Under the pieces are notes generated by a model, which was not told the origin of the DNA, made no database searches, and saw only the letters and a program-made list of their open reading frames with translations. The translations under genes were made by a program, and so were the position numbers. Below are positions 12,205 through 22,940 of a DNA stretch of 64,000 nt, piece after piece (positions within the stretch are counted from its first letter, which is position 1; the number at the start of each line of letters is the position of its first letter). This stretch comes from Xiphophorus maculatus. Its lineage: Eukaryota; Chordata; Actinopteri; Cyprinodontiformes; Poeciliidae. The DNA is taken from assembly GCF_002775205.1 (NCBI RefSeq), contig NC_036450.1, positions 18,805,479 to 18,869,478 on the forward strand, in the 5' to 3' direction.

Positions 12205-12592
12205 GGGCTGCACAGTGGCACAGTTGGTAGTGCCTCCGTGCTTCTTGCAGCAAGAAGGTCCTGGGTTCGATTCCCGGCCCGGGGTCTTTCTGCACGGAGT
12301 TTGTATGTTCTCCCTGTGCATGTGTGGGTTCTCTCCGGGTTCTCCGGCTTCCTCCCACAGTCCAAAAACATGACTGTCAGGTCAATTGGTCTCTCTAAAT
12401 TCTCCCTAAGTCTGAGTGTGTGTGTGTGTGTGTATGATTGTTTGTTCTGTATGTCTCTGTGTTGCCCTGCGACAGACTGGCGACCTGTCCAGGGTGAACC
12501 CCGCCTCTCACCCGAAACGTTAGCTGGAGATAGGCACCAGCACCTCCCGACCCCATTAGGGACAAGGGTGTACCAAAAATGGATGGCTGTAT
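12205..12592 (+). mobile_element. tRNA-derived SINE-like repeat
   Basis: The head GGGCTGCACAGTGGCACAG...GGTAGTGCC and GGGTTCGATTCC look like a tRNA A box and B box (pol III promoter). The body carries the familiar fish phrases CGGCTTCCTCCCACAGTCC, CAAAAACATGACTGTCAGG, TTGCCCTGCGACAGACTGG, GGCGACCTGTCCAGGGTG and GGATAGGCACCAG-like GAGATAGGCACCAGC. A (TG)n run sits at 12415-12432. Short flanking AGTTTA copies may be a target-site duplication. More decayed copies occur at 42818, 48775, 49460 and 54495. Confidence 0.75.
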
Positions 12593-12599
12593 AGTTTAA

Positions 12600-13490
12600 G
12601 CACTGGGGTTATCTTGAAGCTTTTATGGCCATAGTTCTAAGGGTGGAATTACATTAAATCAACTTTTTTGAGCTTTACTCTCACCAACCACCTCAGAGCT
12701 GCAGTCTCCATGCCAAGCTTCTGCCTCACAGAGCACCCCTCCTCTGCAACGCACACAACTCAGCTCCTTAAGACTAGCGGCAGTAGCAATTAGCAAACAC
12801 TGTGCATCTGCTGACTTCATCATGTGAACTAGTTGTCGGGGCAACGCTCCTAAGAGCGATGTGAAAGGCATAATGGAGGAGTGGGAGCTTCTTAAAGAGA
12901 CAGAGGCCCAATTTCAAGGCCTTAAATTGCGAAGTCAGATTTCTTTTAAGTTATGCTTGGTATATGCAGCATTATTAAAACAACTGAAGGTAACAGCTTC
13001 TTGATTGTGCTGTAAAATAGCACAGTGTGCCTGAAAAATACATAACACTGTCCATTTAATTAATAGCTAAAGTACTTTGCTAAACTTTTTTTATATTACA
13101 ACTGCGATTTTCAATGTTTGTTGGACTTTTTATGCATAAGTCGATTTATCACATGACATCGTAATTGCGCAAGGCACTGTTACGCCCTTTTCAAATAGCA
13201 TAATTAGGCCTGCAGCTATGATACGTCTGAATAAGCTTCGCAGTCGACAAAAAGCTATCAGACGGTGATGCATCCTGAAGGTCGACTCATCCGTACTTTG
13301 AATAATCGCTCTGATCGGGGTGGATCTGGGGAGCGATTATCCCCAGAGGCAGCAACAAAACTCAACCGCTTGATTAAATCACGGTATGGTTTCCAGATTA
13401 ATCCCACAATGCCAGGAGATGCTGAGTTGACATTAAAAGTAAAAAAATAAATAAATAAATATGAGTGGGGAGGGGGGAAAAAAACAGGCC
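12600..13490. other. Intergenic spacer, no gene recognised
   Basis: No convincing exon. The segment 12650-13080 has uniform composition and could be an old dispersed repeat, but I cannot prove it from one copy. A 61-codon plus-strand frame at 13265-13450 has no recognisable product. Confidence 0.4.
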
Positions 13491-13499
13491 AATTGATGA

Positions 13500-14911
13500 C
13501 TACAAGCAGCTGTACAGCACCGTGAGGCAGGGCAGCACCAGCAGCAGGGGGGCCGCTTCCTCGTAGAAAGGAGCGGCCGAGCTGTTCACGTCGTGTCCGC
13601 AGAAGGCGTGCTCCAGCAGCAAATGGGTCTCTGCGCTGATGCCTGGTGCAGGGGAGGAGGAGGAGGAGGAAGAAGAGGGAGAAGCACACTGTCATTATCC
13701 AGGAACCGGATCTAAGTGGGGATAAGATAACGCCATGCTCATTTTGTGCGTTGAGTTGATTCCAATCACGTTTCATTATCTCTCTGCCGCCTGCATGGAA
13801 GTGAAATCAATGCCAGTGAAGGCTGCGGCCGACACGCTCGGAGCAGTGAGCAGAGCTGCTACACAGCTCTCTGAATTCACGGTAATATTTCGGTAGACCT
13901 TGGAGACATGCGCACCGTGTTGAGACCATTCCTCCCACAGGTGCTGGACGTCCTCGCTGTGATGCCCGTGGTGGTCGTAGTGATCCGGATCTGCATGAGA
14001 AACACAGCAAGCTGCAGTTAAAAATAAATACATGAAGGAATAAAGAGTGGAAGCAGTCGGGGTAACTCTGGAGGAGTTGCAGAGATCCAGAGTAAAAACG
14101 ATCCATAGGAAAAAAAAAAAAAAAAAGAAAATTAAGACTGCAGCGGAATAAACATACAAACAGAGATCAAAGCATGTTTATATGTCAGAATGACCTAGTC
14201 AAAGTCTAGACTTAAAACTAGCTCAGAAAAAGTGAAATACCTCAAAAACTAGTTGAATACAAAAGCACACCACACCTTTTGAATTTTTATTGGTAGAAAA
14301 TGTAAAAAACAACAAAAAACAACAACCATGCATTGTTTTTCTACTGTTTCACAATTACGCACTACTTTGTGTTTATCTGTTACGTAAAAGACATTGGTGT
14401 AGGAACAAATTGTTGAAGGGGTCTGAATACTTTAAGTTATGTACATGTTGTGATCGTGAATGAGTAGAGGAAGAAAAGGAATGAGAGAATCAAACTAATA
14501 TAGAAAACAGATCTTGTTAGTATAATAAACAATGGCGTTTTGTGCTTTCAGACAGTTCTGTCAAAAAAATTAAAAATCTGTCATAAAAAGCAGGAAAGAA
14601 ACCCAAATATGAGGGACATTTTTGACCCCTAAAATTAAAATGTAAAAAAAAAAATTAAGTTCTGATTTAGTCATCCTTGTGTTTACTTCAAGTCGTATTT
14701 GCAGTTTATAGGGGGGGAAAAGCGGCGTACCATTTGTGTGATGCCAGAGCATCCTCTTCAGCTCCCTGAGGGCCTGGGTGAGGTTTTCCAGCTGATCGTG
14801 GAGGTGAATGTTCTCCTCTATCAGGGCGTGGATGGTGTCCTGGAGCTCGAAGCCTTGACCTTCCAGCACTAGCAGGGTCAGGAAGAAGAGCGCTGGTCTC
14901 AGTCCACTCAT
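13500..14911 (-). CDS. Unrecognised small secreted, probably GPI-anchored, His-rich coiled-coil protein
   Basis: Three exons on the minus strand: 14911-14731, 13990-13916 and 13642-13500, giving 132 residues. Residues 1-20 (MSGLRPALFFLTLLVLEGQG) form a clear signal peptide. Residues 22-58 are heptad-like (ALIEENIHLHDQLENLTQAL), probably a short coiled coil with an Asn43 glycosylation sequon. Residues 61-71, DPDHYDHHGHH, could bind metal. Then comes HLLLE-type helix ETHLLLEHAFCGHD, a sequon NSS at 105, and a C-terminus with small residues, a spacer and a hydrophobic tail (PLLLVLPCLTVLYSCL), as in GPI-attachment signals. The donor after exon 2 is uncertain: CACG|GTGCGC (used here) or AGCT|GTGTAG, which would extend exon 2 to 13865 and add 17 residues; both keep the frame. 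The first in-frame ATG is used; there is none upstream. I do not recognise the family and do not assign a function. Confidence 0.6.
14275..14440. mobile_element. Fragment of family A Tc1-like repeat
   Basis: TTTCACAATTACGCACTAC, TTTGTGTTTATCTGTTACG and GGGGTCTGAATACTTTAAG correspond to one end of the family A element. It lies in the first intron of the small minus-strand gene. Confidence 0.5.
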
Positions 14912-14984
14912 AATGACCAAGCACACAGAGGCTTTGTCATTTCTTCACTGACAGCTGCTCATTGCCTTCATTTTGGGCATCTGT

Positions 14985-15020
14985 ATCCCCTGGTGATTGG
15001 TGTGGCAGGTTTTATGAGCT
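14985..15020 (-). promoter_or_regulatory. Possible TATA/CCAAT promoter of the small secreted-protein gene
   Basis: On the minus strand a CATAAAA TATA-like box (plus 15010-15016) lies about 100 bp upstream of the ATG, with CACCAATCAC close by (plus 14993-15002). The spacing would allow a start near 14985 and a leader of about 75 nt. This is pattern-matching only. Confidence 0.3.
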
Positions 15021-15990
15021 TACAAAGGTGGGTGGGAGCGATCTTTAATTCCAAAGCCGTGAGTGGAAAGCTGCCAGCGGGGCTGCTTTAAAATCCATCA
15101 AATCATTCTACATCAGTGAACACAGCAGCACAAAGCCTGTTTGCAGCAGGATCTCATTTACATGAAATATATATGATTAAATACTGTAAGTAAACTCTGC
15201 ACTTTCAGGACTATGATGGAAATTATTGATAATATTCTCCCAACGTGTTTGTTTTGACTGCACAGATCAATACAGCCAGCATTATTTGATTAGCTGTTGC
15301 TCACATTTGCCTCATCTGCCACATGGCAGGTTAGCTAAAATAAAACCTGCTATCTTAGGGCAAAGTCTCTAAATGAAGACGACTGGCACAATGCAAGCTG
15401 GAGGTGGTTTAATGAGTTGCAAACAGCGATGCCAGGAACTTTCTGCCTTTAAAACTCTGGCTGGAAGTGGGTCAGTAAAACCAATCGTGTTCTCGCTGAC
15501 CCATTTGTAGTCGCTGCAAAACCAGTCACATTAGTTGAGGTGTTCAGAAGGGAATGACAGAATAACTGAATAAAAATATCCATCATCCTGTTCCTATGAT
15601 TTAGTCCTTTAAATCAAGTTAAGTTTTCTTCAAGTGTCTTAATTTTTCAATAAAAGCAGTCAGATTGTAGAAGTTGTGCTTTTGGATCAATTACAGCTTT
15701 ACTGAAGATTAATTAGTATAAGAATGTCATACAGGATCACATGATATGTAGTAAACATAATTAAAGTCAATGGAAAGGGTGGATCAAACCTGGTCATATC
15801 ACAGCAACAAACAGATTGTGACAAGTATCTATATGTTTACATTTCTACAAGAGAATTATCTCTGACATGACATTAATGTCAATATTTAATAACTTTGTTT
15901 CGGGAGCGTACCAGGTAAGAGCTTCAGTGAAATCTTTCACGCAAGAAACTACAGAACTAAAACTACTGAAGACTCAAGACAACATACAGC
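15021..15990. other. Intergenic spacer before the rpl28 3' end
   Basis: No gene, repeat or strong regulatory pattern was seen. The short plus-strand frame at 15867-16148 overlaps the rpl28 last exon antisense and is not a gene. Confidence 0.5.
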
Positions 15991-16011
15991 GTTTCTTCAA
16001 ACAAAAAGCCT

Positions 16012-16021
16012 TTATTTATTT
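16012..16021 (-). terminator. rpl28 poly(A) signal
   Basis: Two overlapping minus-strand AATAAA hexamers (plus TTTATTTATT) start about 16 bp beyond the stop codon, giving the very short 3'UTR normal for ribosomal protein genes. Confidence 0.75.
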
Positions 16022-16036
16022 TTCATGGGGATTAGT

Positions 16037-17423
16037 TTATGCTGTCTTGACAGCCCTGGTGCGCTTCTTTTTCACCACAACAGGCTTCTGGCTCTTCAGA
16101 ATAGCACTGGCACGACGCAGGGCAGCCTGGAGGAGGGGAAACAAATAAAACCGCCATTATGATCTTAAAAACCTTTTAAAAACATTATCACAACTTGTGA
16201 AGCGAACCAGAAATAAACTAGTTTTTTCCTTGAAAAATACAGTTAGTGATCTCACCATGCGCAGGTCCTTCCTGTAGTTGTTCTTGCGAATGATGTGCCT
16301 CAGGCTGTTGAGGGTGGCACGGGAGTTCTTGTTGATGGTGACTTTAACATAGGACTTGACAGGCTTGTGCTGGCCTGAGCAAAGAGAAAAGTTGTTTCAC
16401 ATCACGGTCACCACAGAGCTTTAACAAATCATAGCACGATAGATTTGCTACAAACGAGCCATCATCGGAAAGCGAGTTTCTTTCCGTCAGTAAGATGCAT
16501 TGCGTTTTTACCTGCACGTCTCTTCAGCACCACCACGATACCCTTGCCATCAGCTGCAGGCTGAACACCGACGGTCTTCTTGTGCACCAAGCCGTTGAAG
16601 CGGAAAGAGTTCCTGGACTTCAGGTTGTTGGGCTCCTGCGACAGAAAAATGACTCAGAAATCTACAATTATAAGACAGAGAGTTGACAACAACAAATGCT
16701 GTTATCAACTACAACTTCTAAATGACAAAATCTCTTTTTGGGATTTCGACTATTCCTATGTATATGTCTCTGTAGATTTTATGAAACGAAGAAGTAAAAA
16801 GAAGAAAAACTTGTTAAAAAAAGACATTCAAATAGAATAAAGGTGCAATGAAAAACTGGAATTGGTAGATTTTGAGGTTGATACGTCTTCAGTGGAGACC
16901 AGAACCTCAAAAAATACCGTCTTTTAATGATCAGTGAATGCTTTAAGAACTGAAAGGTTGTGCTGATGTGAGAAAACTCAAATAGAGTCCCGTTTGAGAT
17001 GTTGATAAGATGGCAAAGTCTGAGATGTTCAACAATAAAGTGAGAAAAACAAAAATGTTTAGGCAGCTAAGCAAGGATGGATGTGGATGGAGGCTATTTA
17101 GTAGCAATAGCTACATTGATTATTTATGTTATGCTAGATAATTAACTCTAACCTAGTATTTTCATAATAATAGTAAAACCACATCTTAAAGTGACTGCTC
17201 TCACTCGGCATTACTGTGCCTCTGCTTCTATCACAAAATTATGACCACACTCATTGCAAAAAGGTTAGAAAAAATACATTTAATGCTTAGGATTTCTTGA
17301 AATAAAAGCAAAATGGCAAGTCAAATCTTTACAAACACTTACAGTGCTGTAAGTCTGTCCGTTCCTCTTGATGAGGAAGCTGGAGCAGTTCCTGATGACC
17401 ATCCACTGCAAATGGGACGACAT
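16037..17423 (-). CDS. rpl28: 60S ribosomal protein L28 (eL28)
   Basis: Structural protein of the large cytosolic ribosomal subunit. Minus-strand coding exons 17423-17343, 16635-16512, 16374-16256 and 16126-16037 give exactly 137 residues, the human length. The start [20 protein letters not shown] is nearly identical to mammalian L28; later blocks include [50 protein letters not shown] and [14 protein letters not shown]. All introns are GT-AG with matching phases. A non-coding exon with a pyrimidine-rich start (17909 to about 17947) precedes the coding part. The gene faces the triple-MLLE gene across a gap of about 300 bp, so they may share a bidirectional promoter. I saw no intact snoRNA in the introns. 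Confidence 0.97.
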
Positions 17424-17908
17424 GATGAACCTGTAAAATAAGTGTAGCTGTTTAAGAAACATTAAACGTCAACTGATCGGTTTTAACTACAAATGCTCTG
17501 AAATGGGAGAAGGCACTGTGCTATTACTTACTACGGTAATAAAGCAGTAAATCTTGTTACAAGACGTGGACTAGTTAAGCTCCGATGTTAGGCTCTAGTT
17601 ATATAATGTTAAAGTATACAGTCCATGTGCTATATTTGCATTAACCTTCAATTTATTTCATTTAAGTTTAGCTCAACCAGCTAACGTTAGCTTCACCACT
17701 CATCAGTACACGGCGAGGCCTAAGCTAGCCAACATACTGACACGTTTATCCTTAACTTCATAAATAGAACAAGATCGTTTACTGTGACAAAATGTGTGTA
17801 ATAATACACTATGCAAAGCTATTAAGTTTTATTTGTGTAAATACAATCGCGAACAGAAAACTAATTATTTTATTTACCGGCTGTTAGCAGCCAAAGCGAC
17901 CACGTTAC

Positions 17909-17947
17909 CTTTTAGCGGAGGAAAAGGACCAGAGAGACCGGAAACCG
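17909..17947 (-). promoter_or_regulatory. rpl28 non-coding first exon with 5'TOP-like start
   Basis: Read on the minus strand, TCTCTCTGGTCCTTTTCCTC leads to CGCTAAAAG|GTAACG, a splice donor at 17908. Ribosomal protein mRNAs start with C and a pyrimidine run (TOP), which controls their translation through mTOR/LARP1. Either CTCTCTGG or CCTTTTCCTCC could be the start. A second donor (AGCCG|GTAAAT) about 30 bp further could give a longer exon. Confidence 0.55.
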
Positions 17948-18181
17948 CGTCACGGAACCTTTTCAGAAATCCTTACGCATTGAAAAACGCTGTTCTGTAA
18001 ACATTTTGTGAGATGAGCCAGGAATATGAAACTTGAAATAACAAAGTTGACTTACATATTACACTTAGAAGTGAATATTTAGCCTTTTGCCCCTACATGA
18101 ACCAATTATTGGTATTTTATGAAAAACTAGTTCTCAATGACAACAGCGGAGGGACACGTTTAATGAATGGTCTCTCTAGCG

Positions 18182-18189
18182 TGACGTCA
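18182..18189. promoter_or_regulatory. Perfect CRE palindrome between rpl28 and the triple-MLLE gene
   Basis: TGACGTCA, the full CREB/ATF site, lies in the roughly 300-bp spacer between the two divergent genes, about 330 bp upstream of the MLLE-protein ATG. Its function is inferred from the motif and position only. Confidence 0.5.
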
Positions 18190-18500
18190 TTAATGTGCGT
18201 CGCATGTTTACAGTTAGAAATGAACTCCTGATTACAATTTATTTTAAAGCGTTTTGATAGTGTGTCATTTTATATTAAAGCGCGCTGGTAAAAGTGGTAA
18301 ATACGGACTAAGGAGAGGACGCTTATTATCGGAGATATTGCATTGTTTGACTTTGTTTCTGATCATTTCTTGGCTGATACGTTTAAACCTTATTCGAGGA
18401 TGTGAAAGTAAAAGTTGTTGGGAGTTAAAAAGTTACTTGGGAAGCCATTTATCTCAAGGATTCACTCCGGTTTAAGGTGGTAGATAAAAGCTGTATCTGA

Positions 18501-18524
18501 ATGAGAAAGGACGAGCATGGATAA
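18501..18524 (+). promoter_or_regulatory. Upstream ORF overlapping the MLLE-protein start
   Basis: An ATG at 18501 opens a seven-codon frame (MRKDEHG) that stops at 18522-18524, overlapping the main ATG at 18517 in another frame. If the leader includes it, it could dampen translation. The main ATG has A at -3 and G at +4, a stronger context. Confidence 0.45.
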
Positions 18525-20424
18525 AGAAGAAGATTTGGAGATACTTGGTGAACAGCTGTACTCTCTGATCTACCCCAAACACAAGGAGGGTGCTGCAAAA
18601 CTCACAGGTGAGCTCACCTGTATGATGCATTTTATACACTATAAATTATTTCCCGTAACAAAAACATAAACAGCATTAATATTCTCTGTCCCGTTGTATA
18701 AATCCATCCTGTACTGTATACTGTATATATTTGACCTTTTGCACGGGAGCTGCAATGGAAATTTCGTTGAATTCTGTTCAATGACAATAAATGCTATCTA
18801 TCTATCCATTTCACCTACCTTGTCCTCTAAATGCAATTTAATAGTTTGGAAGTTTTGTATCTATATTTATATATTTAAAAAAATAATAATTAAAGGACTG
18901 AGAACTTTGGAGATGAGGGTTTAAAGGTGCAGATAAAATGCATAAATGCTAAAGTAAAATCTTATTTGAACCTGGTTGTGTGTTTCAGGTATGTTACTGG
19001 AGCTTCCAGCTGCTGTTTTGAGCCAGATGCTGCAGGATGAGGCCATGCTGACAGCAGCTGTGGAGAAAGCTCTCAGAGCTCTGCAGTTGGCACCGAAGGC
19101 CAGGTATGATCATCAAGTGGAGACTGGAGCAGTGATGTTGTTTGTAATGCTGGTGAAGACTATGAATAAGCTTCTTAAAATGAAACCTTCTGTTGTTTAT
19201 GTGATTCCTTACAGTGAGGTGGCACAGAAAGATGAGGATGATGTGTCCGAGTCCTCCGACTCTCTGGGGGAGCAGCTGTTTGAGTTAGTGGATGTTTACA
19301 ACACTGGTCACTCACAGAAAATCACAGGTGAGTAAAATATCCTCGCTCTTTACAAACACAGAGAGATTACCCTTCAGTATACATTTTCTTAATTTATTTG
19401 TTGATCCATTTGGCCTGCAATTTTTGATATGTTAATAGCTCTCCTTCCTGCTATTGTCTTCATAGTGGTAAATTAAATAGTCAAAATACTGCAAGTTGTA
19501 CGTAATCAAACCCCCATTCAGTTTATCTACACTTATCAGTTAAGCATACAAATATCTACAAGTCATTTTTACAGAGTTACAGTGATAGCACAGATAGCAT
19601 TTATAGCCAGTATATTGCTTTTATCTACTCATAAGGGCTGTTTTTTACTTTTCCAAAATTTAAAGTATGAATATATGTACTGTATTCATCTGTTTTTAGT
19701 CCTTTTAAATGCTCTTTTGCTAAACTGAAATTGTAAAAATGAAACAATCCAATGACTGTGTGAATATCAGGACATTCCTATGCTAACTTTAGTTTTTAGC
19801 ATCATTACTCAGCATTACTGGTGATGTACTTTTCTTATGCAATGAAAAAGTGTTTTGTCTTGTGCACAGGAATGCTTTTGGAGCAGCCCAAAGATGTGGT
19901 TTTACAGCTTTTGTCAGACCCCAAACTCCTGGAGGAACATGTGAATCTTGCCCTGAAGACTCTGAAAGAGTTTGTAGCTTTTTACTTTGACTCTTGTCCT
20001 CACATTCAATTTATTTTATAATCAAGAGACACACTTTACATTAGAATTTTTTTAAACTACTGCTAAAATATTCTGCCTTATTTTTCAGGCAGAATATAGA
20101 GGAGACGGACCTCAGCGACGCTTCAGAAGTTGATGAGACAGACAGGCTGGGAGAGAAGCTCTTCTCATTGGTCAAGCAGATGGACTCACTGCATGCGAAT
20201 GACATCACAGGTGAACTGACCCCAATTTATTTACCATTCAGCATGCACCATGCTGCGAGAGTCTTCACAGAGCCCTGATGTGTTCTCATAAAGACATCCA
20301 CATCGTTTTTCTAGGTATGCTCCTGGAGATGGACGCTGCTTCTCTCCAACAGCTGCTCAGTGACCACAGAAAGCTGCAGGTTGCCGTTCAGAAAGCACAG
20401 GCAGTGCTGGACACTGAAAGCTAA
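18517..20424 (+). CDS. Stand-alone triple MLLE (PABC) domain protein
   Basis: Six exons (18517-18607, 18989-19103, 19215-19327, 19870-19969, 20089-20210, 20315-20424) give 216 residues. Three copies of the MLLE domain, known from the C-terminus of cytoplasmic poly(A)-binding proteins and UBR5, fill almost the whole chain: about 7-66, 83-140 and 157-213. Each has LGE(Q/K)L(Y/F), then KLTGMLLE (28-35), KITGMLLE (104-111) or DITGMLLE (178-185), then a helix such as LLSDPKLLEEHVNLAL. There are no RRM RNA-binding domains and no linker. In family structures these domains bind PAM2 peptides of translation and deadenylation factors, so an adaptor or competitor role is inferred. Introns 1, 3 and 5 are all phase 1 inside the Gly of TG-MLLE; introns 2 and 4 are phase 2. 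The exon 4 donor is uncertain (GTTTGT at 19970, or GTAGCT at 19974 with an acceptor three bases later). I know no named vertebrate gene of this structure. Confidence 0.85.
18690..18815 (+). mobile_element. LINE 3' tail with short (CTAT)n end
   Basis: GAGCTGCAATGGAAATTTCG, TTGAATTCTGTTCAATGACA and AATAAATGCTATCTATCTAT form the 3' end typical of a fish non-LTR retrotransposon with a simple-repeat tail. It sits in the first intron of the triple-MLLE gene. The 5' end is not defined. Confidence 0.5.
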
Positions 20425-21660
20425 GCTGGATTTGATAAACCCAGATTATGAAGACTTTGTAATTTCAGACTAAATTGTGAACTGGGTATGAAAGCAAGAT
20501 GACCGATGAGTCTGAAAGACATCATTCTGCTGAAATGAAGGCTCGTTTCTGAGTCCTTTGTTTGCAGTGTCAGCATCTAATGAAAAACAGATCTGTACTG
20601 CTTCACTTTGGTGCCAAATCTTTACGGTTTTTCTTGATAAAATTGTTTACACTAATGCATAAGAATTAATTTTCTTCTGCAGAGATCTCACAGAAATTTG
20701 GATCAAGATGCTGCTTTTTGTTTTGCATTATTGTAAAAAGATTTCAGCTGCTAGGAAATATAGCCGATTTTCAAATACATTAAGGATGCTTACTGTTGTG
20801 TATAGTAGTGTCAGAACTATTTCCAAATACTGATTATAAAGATATTCATCATTACCATTTCTTAGTCCTGTGTTCAGCTGTAGCATACAAAAGGAGGACG
20901 AGAACGAATGACTGAGCTAATATGGATGGATTTATGTAAATACGTAAGGTTTGATGTGCTGATTTATTTTTAAGTTTACATTTTAATAATGTAGAATATG
21001 ACTCACTAGGAAGGAGTAATTATATAATTATGGCTGTTTTGATCTCAAAATGGCCATTAGTGACACAATATAGCTATTTGTGTCCATTTTCTTAAAGTAG
21101 CTAATTATGTTGGACCAATCACATTTTATCATCCTCCAAAAAACAGATTCTTTGGGGAAGGAGCGCTCCTGTTCCCCGTTAAGATATGAAAGTGTTTGGT
21201 TAATTCATTTCTGAACTTAGTATCTAAAGGAGAAAGTTTCAGAGCAACTCTGTAGGTACCAAGTGATTCATTCAGATTAGAGTGTTAAATGGAAATGGAG
21301 TTTTTAAAAGTACAACAGGACTAAAGAAAGATTTTTCTTTATTCCTGACTGAAAACAGATGTTAAAAAATATATATCACATGAGTTTGTGATGAAATTAT
21401 TGCTGTATTGATTTCTATATTTTCAAAATAAATATTTTAAAACCCAATAAATGTTACCACTATAATATCTATATCTACATGTTAATATTGTCATTTTCTT
21501 CTAAATTCAAATAAAACTCAACCACATTTCATTCACCTCTCAAAGCTCGACCTCGACTTTCATTTCGCAGAAATAAAGGACAGCCAACTCGTTTCAAAAT
21601 GCCTTTTTTTATGAAGTAAATGAAACCACTAGACATCTCTATCAAAGTGCTACAGAGCGT
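20425..21660 (+). other. 3'UTR and flank of the triple-MLLE gene
   Basis: AT-rich non-coding sequence with AATAAA at 21427-21432 and 21446-21451 as the likely poly(A) signals, implying a 3'UTR near 1 kb. The sec16a transcript ends from the other side within a few hundred bp, so the two genes are tail to tail. No other feature was seen. Confidence 0.5.
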
Positions 21661-21669
21661 AAAAATAAC

Positions 21670-21922
21670 TTTATTATTATTATCATTTGTTTCCATTATT
21701 TGTACCGATGATTCTCTGTCAATGATTTCACAGCAGAAATTCTAAAACAACGGAGAACACCGGCCTCTGCTGATTAACAATCCGACTGATGTCTGCAGAA
21801 TGAGTGACGGAGTAACATCTGGGGGTGACAAACGTCAGACTCGGGAGTTACATCTGTAAACTAAAATGACAACGTATTTAAGAGTACGACTAGCTCAAGG
21901 TTCACAATTTTAAAGATTTATT
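21670..21922 (-). terminator. sec16a poly(A) signals
   Basis: Minus-strand AATAAA hexamers (plus TTTATT) at 21917-21922 and 21670-21675 lie 1.0-1.3 kb beyond the sec16a stop, giving a long 3'UTR from 22940 downward. Confidence 0.5.
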
Positions 21923-22940
21923 GGTATGCAGAAGCAGGCGATACAAACGATTAGATTGTGATTGCAATTTCTTCAATCAATAATGCATCTGGTCAAAGAC
22001 TATTTGGAAAAAAAAAAAATTGTTAATCTTCTCACACGCGCACGCACACCTTTTATGCCTACATGTCATAAATACAATCAATCTGATATACAAATATTTG
22101 GATAGATTCATTTTCTGCAATATTTAAAATTCATCTTGAATTCTGGTTCCTGTTAGTTCAACAAACTTCCCTCCATTTGAAGCTGTCAGCTCAGAACCTT
22201 GAGATAACCATGGACAAAAAGACCCTCGGAGATCTTTGAAGGTGAACAAGTAAGTGGGGGCGAAGGGTTAAATAAATACCTGAAAGCAGCGATCAATCCC
22301 TGCATACTTCTCTTTCTTAAATCATCCAACATGCTTTGTTTAGTGGATCTAATGGAAATATCTACACAGCAAGACCAAACAAGCAAATCAACACACAAGT
22401 TGCCACCTCTAGCACGTAGACTGCTTATAGAAATCTCCAGTATGAAATTAAAAAGGTGCCACTTCCTTTGTATCCTTCACGTATCCGTCCAGACATCTAG
22501 AGCACAACGGGACGCTGGACGATCAGTGTTTTTATCCGTCAGCGTTAGTGGAGCAAGGCGTGTACACAAATTATGCCGACATGAACACACAGTTTGCTTG
22601 TGTTAATGTATCCATGATGCAAATCATTTTTCGACCCCCGTTTGGTTTCAGGAATAAGCCCTTCAAGGAAACTCTGTGCTTGTTACAAACACACACCAGC
22701 GACACCTACTGGGCTGATGAAGGTATAATAAAAAAAACAAAACAAAACAAACAAAAAAAAACAGTGGTTAAGCTGTTTTGATGAAAACCCACATGATGGG
22801 ATCAAGCTTTTTAAATGAAGGCCAAAAGAGGAGTTCTTAAGACAGAGAGCAGTATGTCCATGTGCTTCATTTACTTCCAGGTAGACTCTCATTTTTGTCC
22901 ATTTAGTCTATTAATTTCATTTCTCTGTTGAGGGGGATGT

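Noticed and set aside
12238-12594. 118-codon frame in the SINE as a gene
   Set aside because: It is the chance frame of a dispersed tRNA-derived repeat with several decayed copies in this window.
13258-13776. 172-codon minus-strand frame with hydrophobic N-terminal part
   Set aside because: It overlaps exon 3 of the small secreted-protein gene in another frame and runs through intron and 3' flank; the spliced frame with a GPI-type tail explains the region better.
16375-16511. Possible C/D snoRNA in an rpl28 intron
   Set aside because: A near C-box (ATGATGG) is present on the minus strand, but no D box pairs with it at the right distance and no terminal stem is visible.
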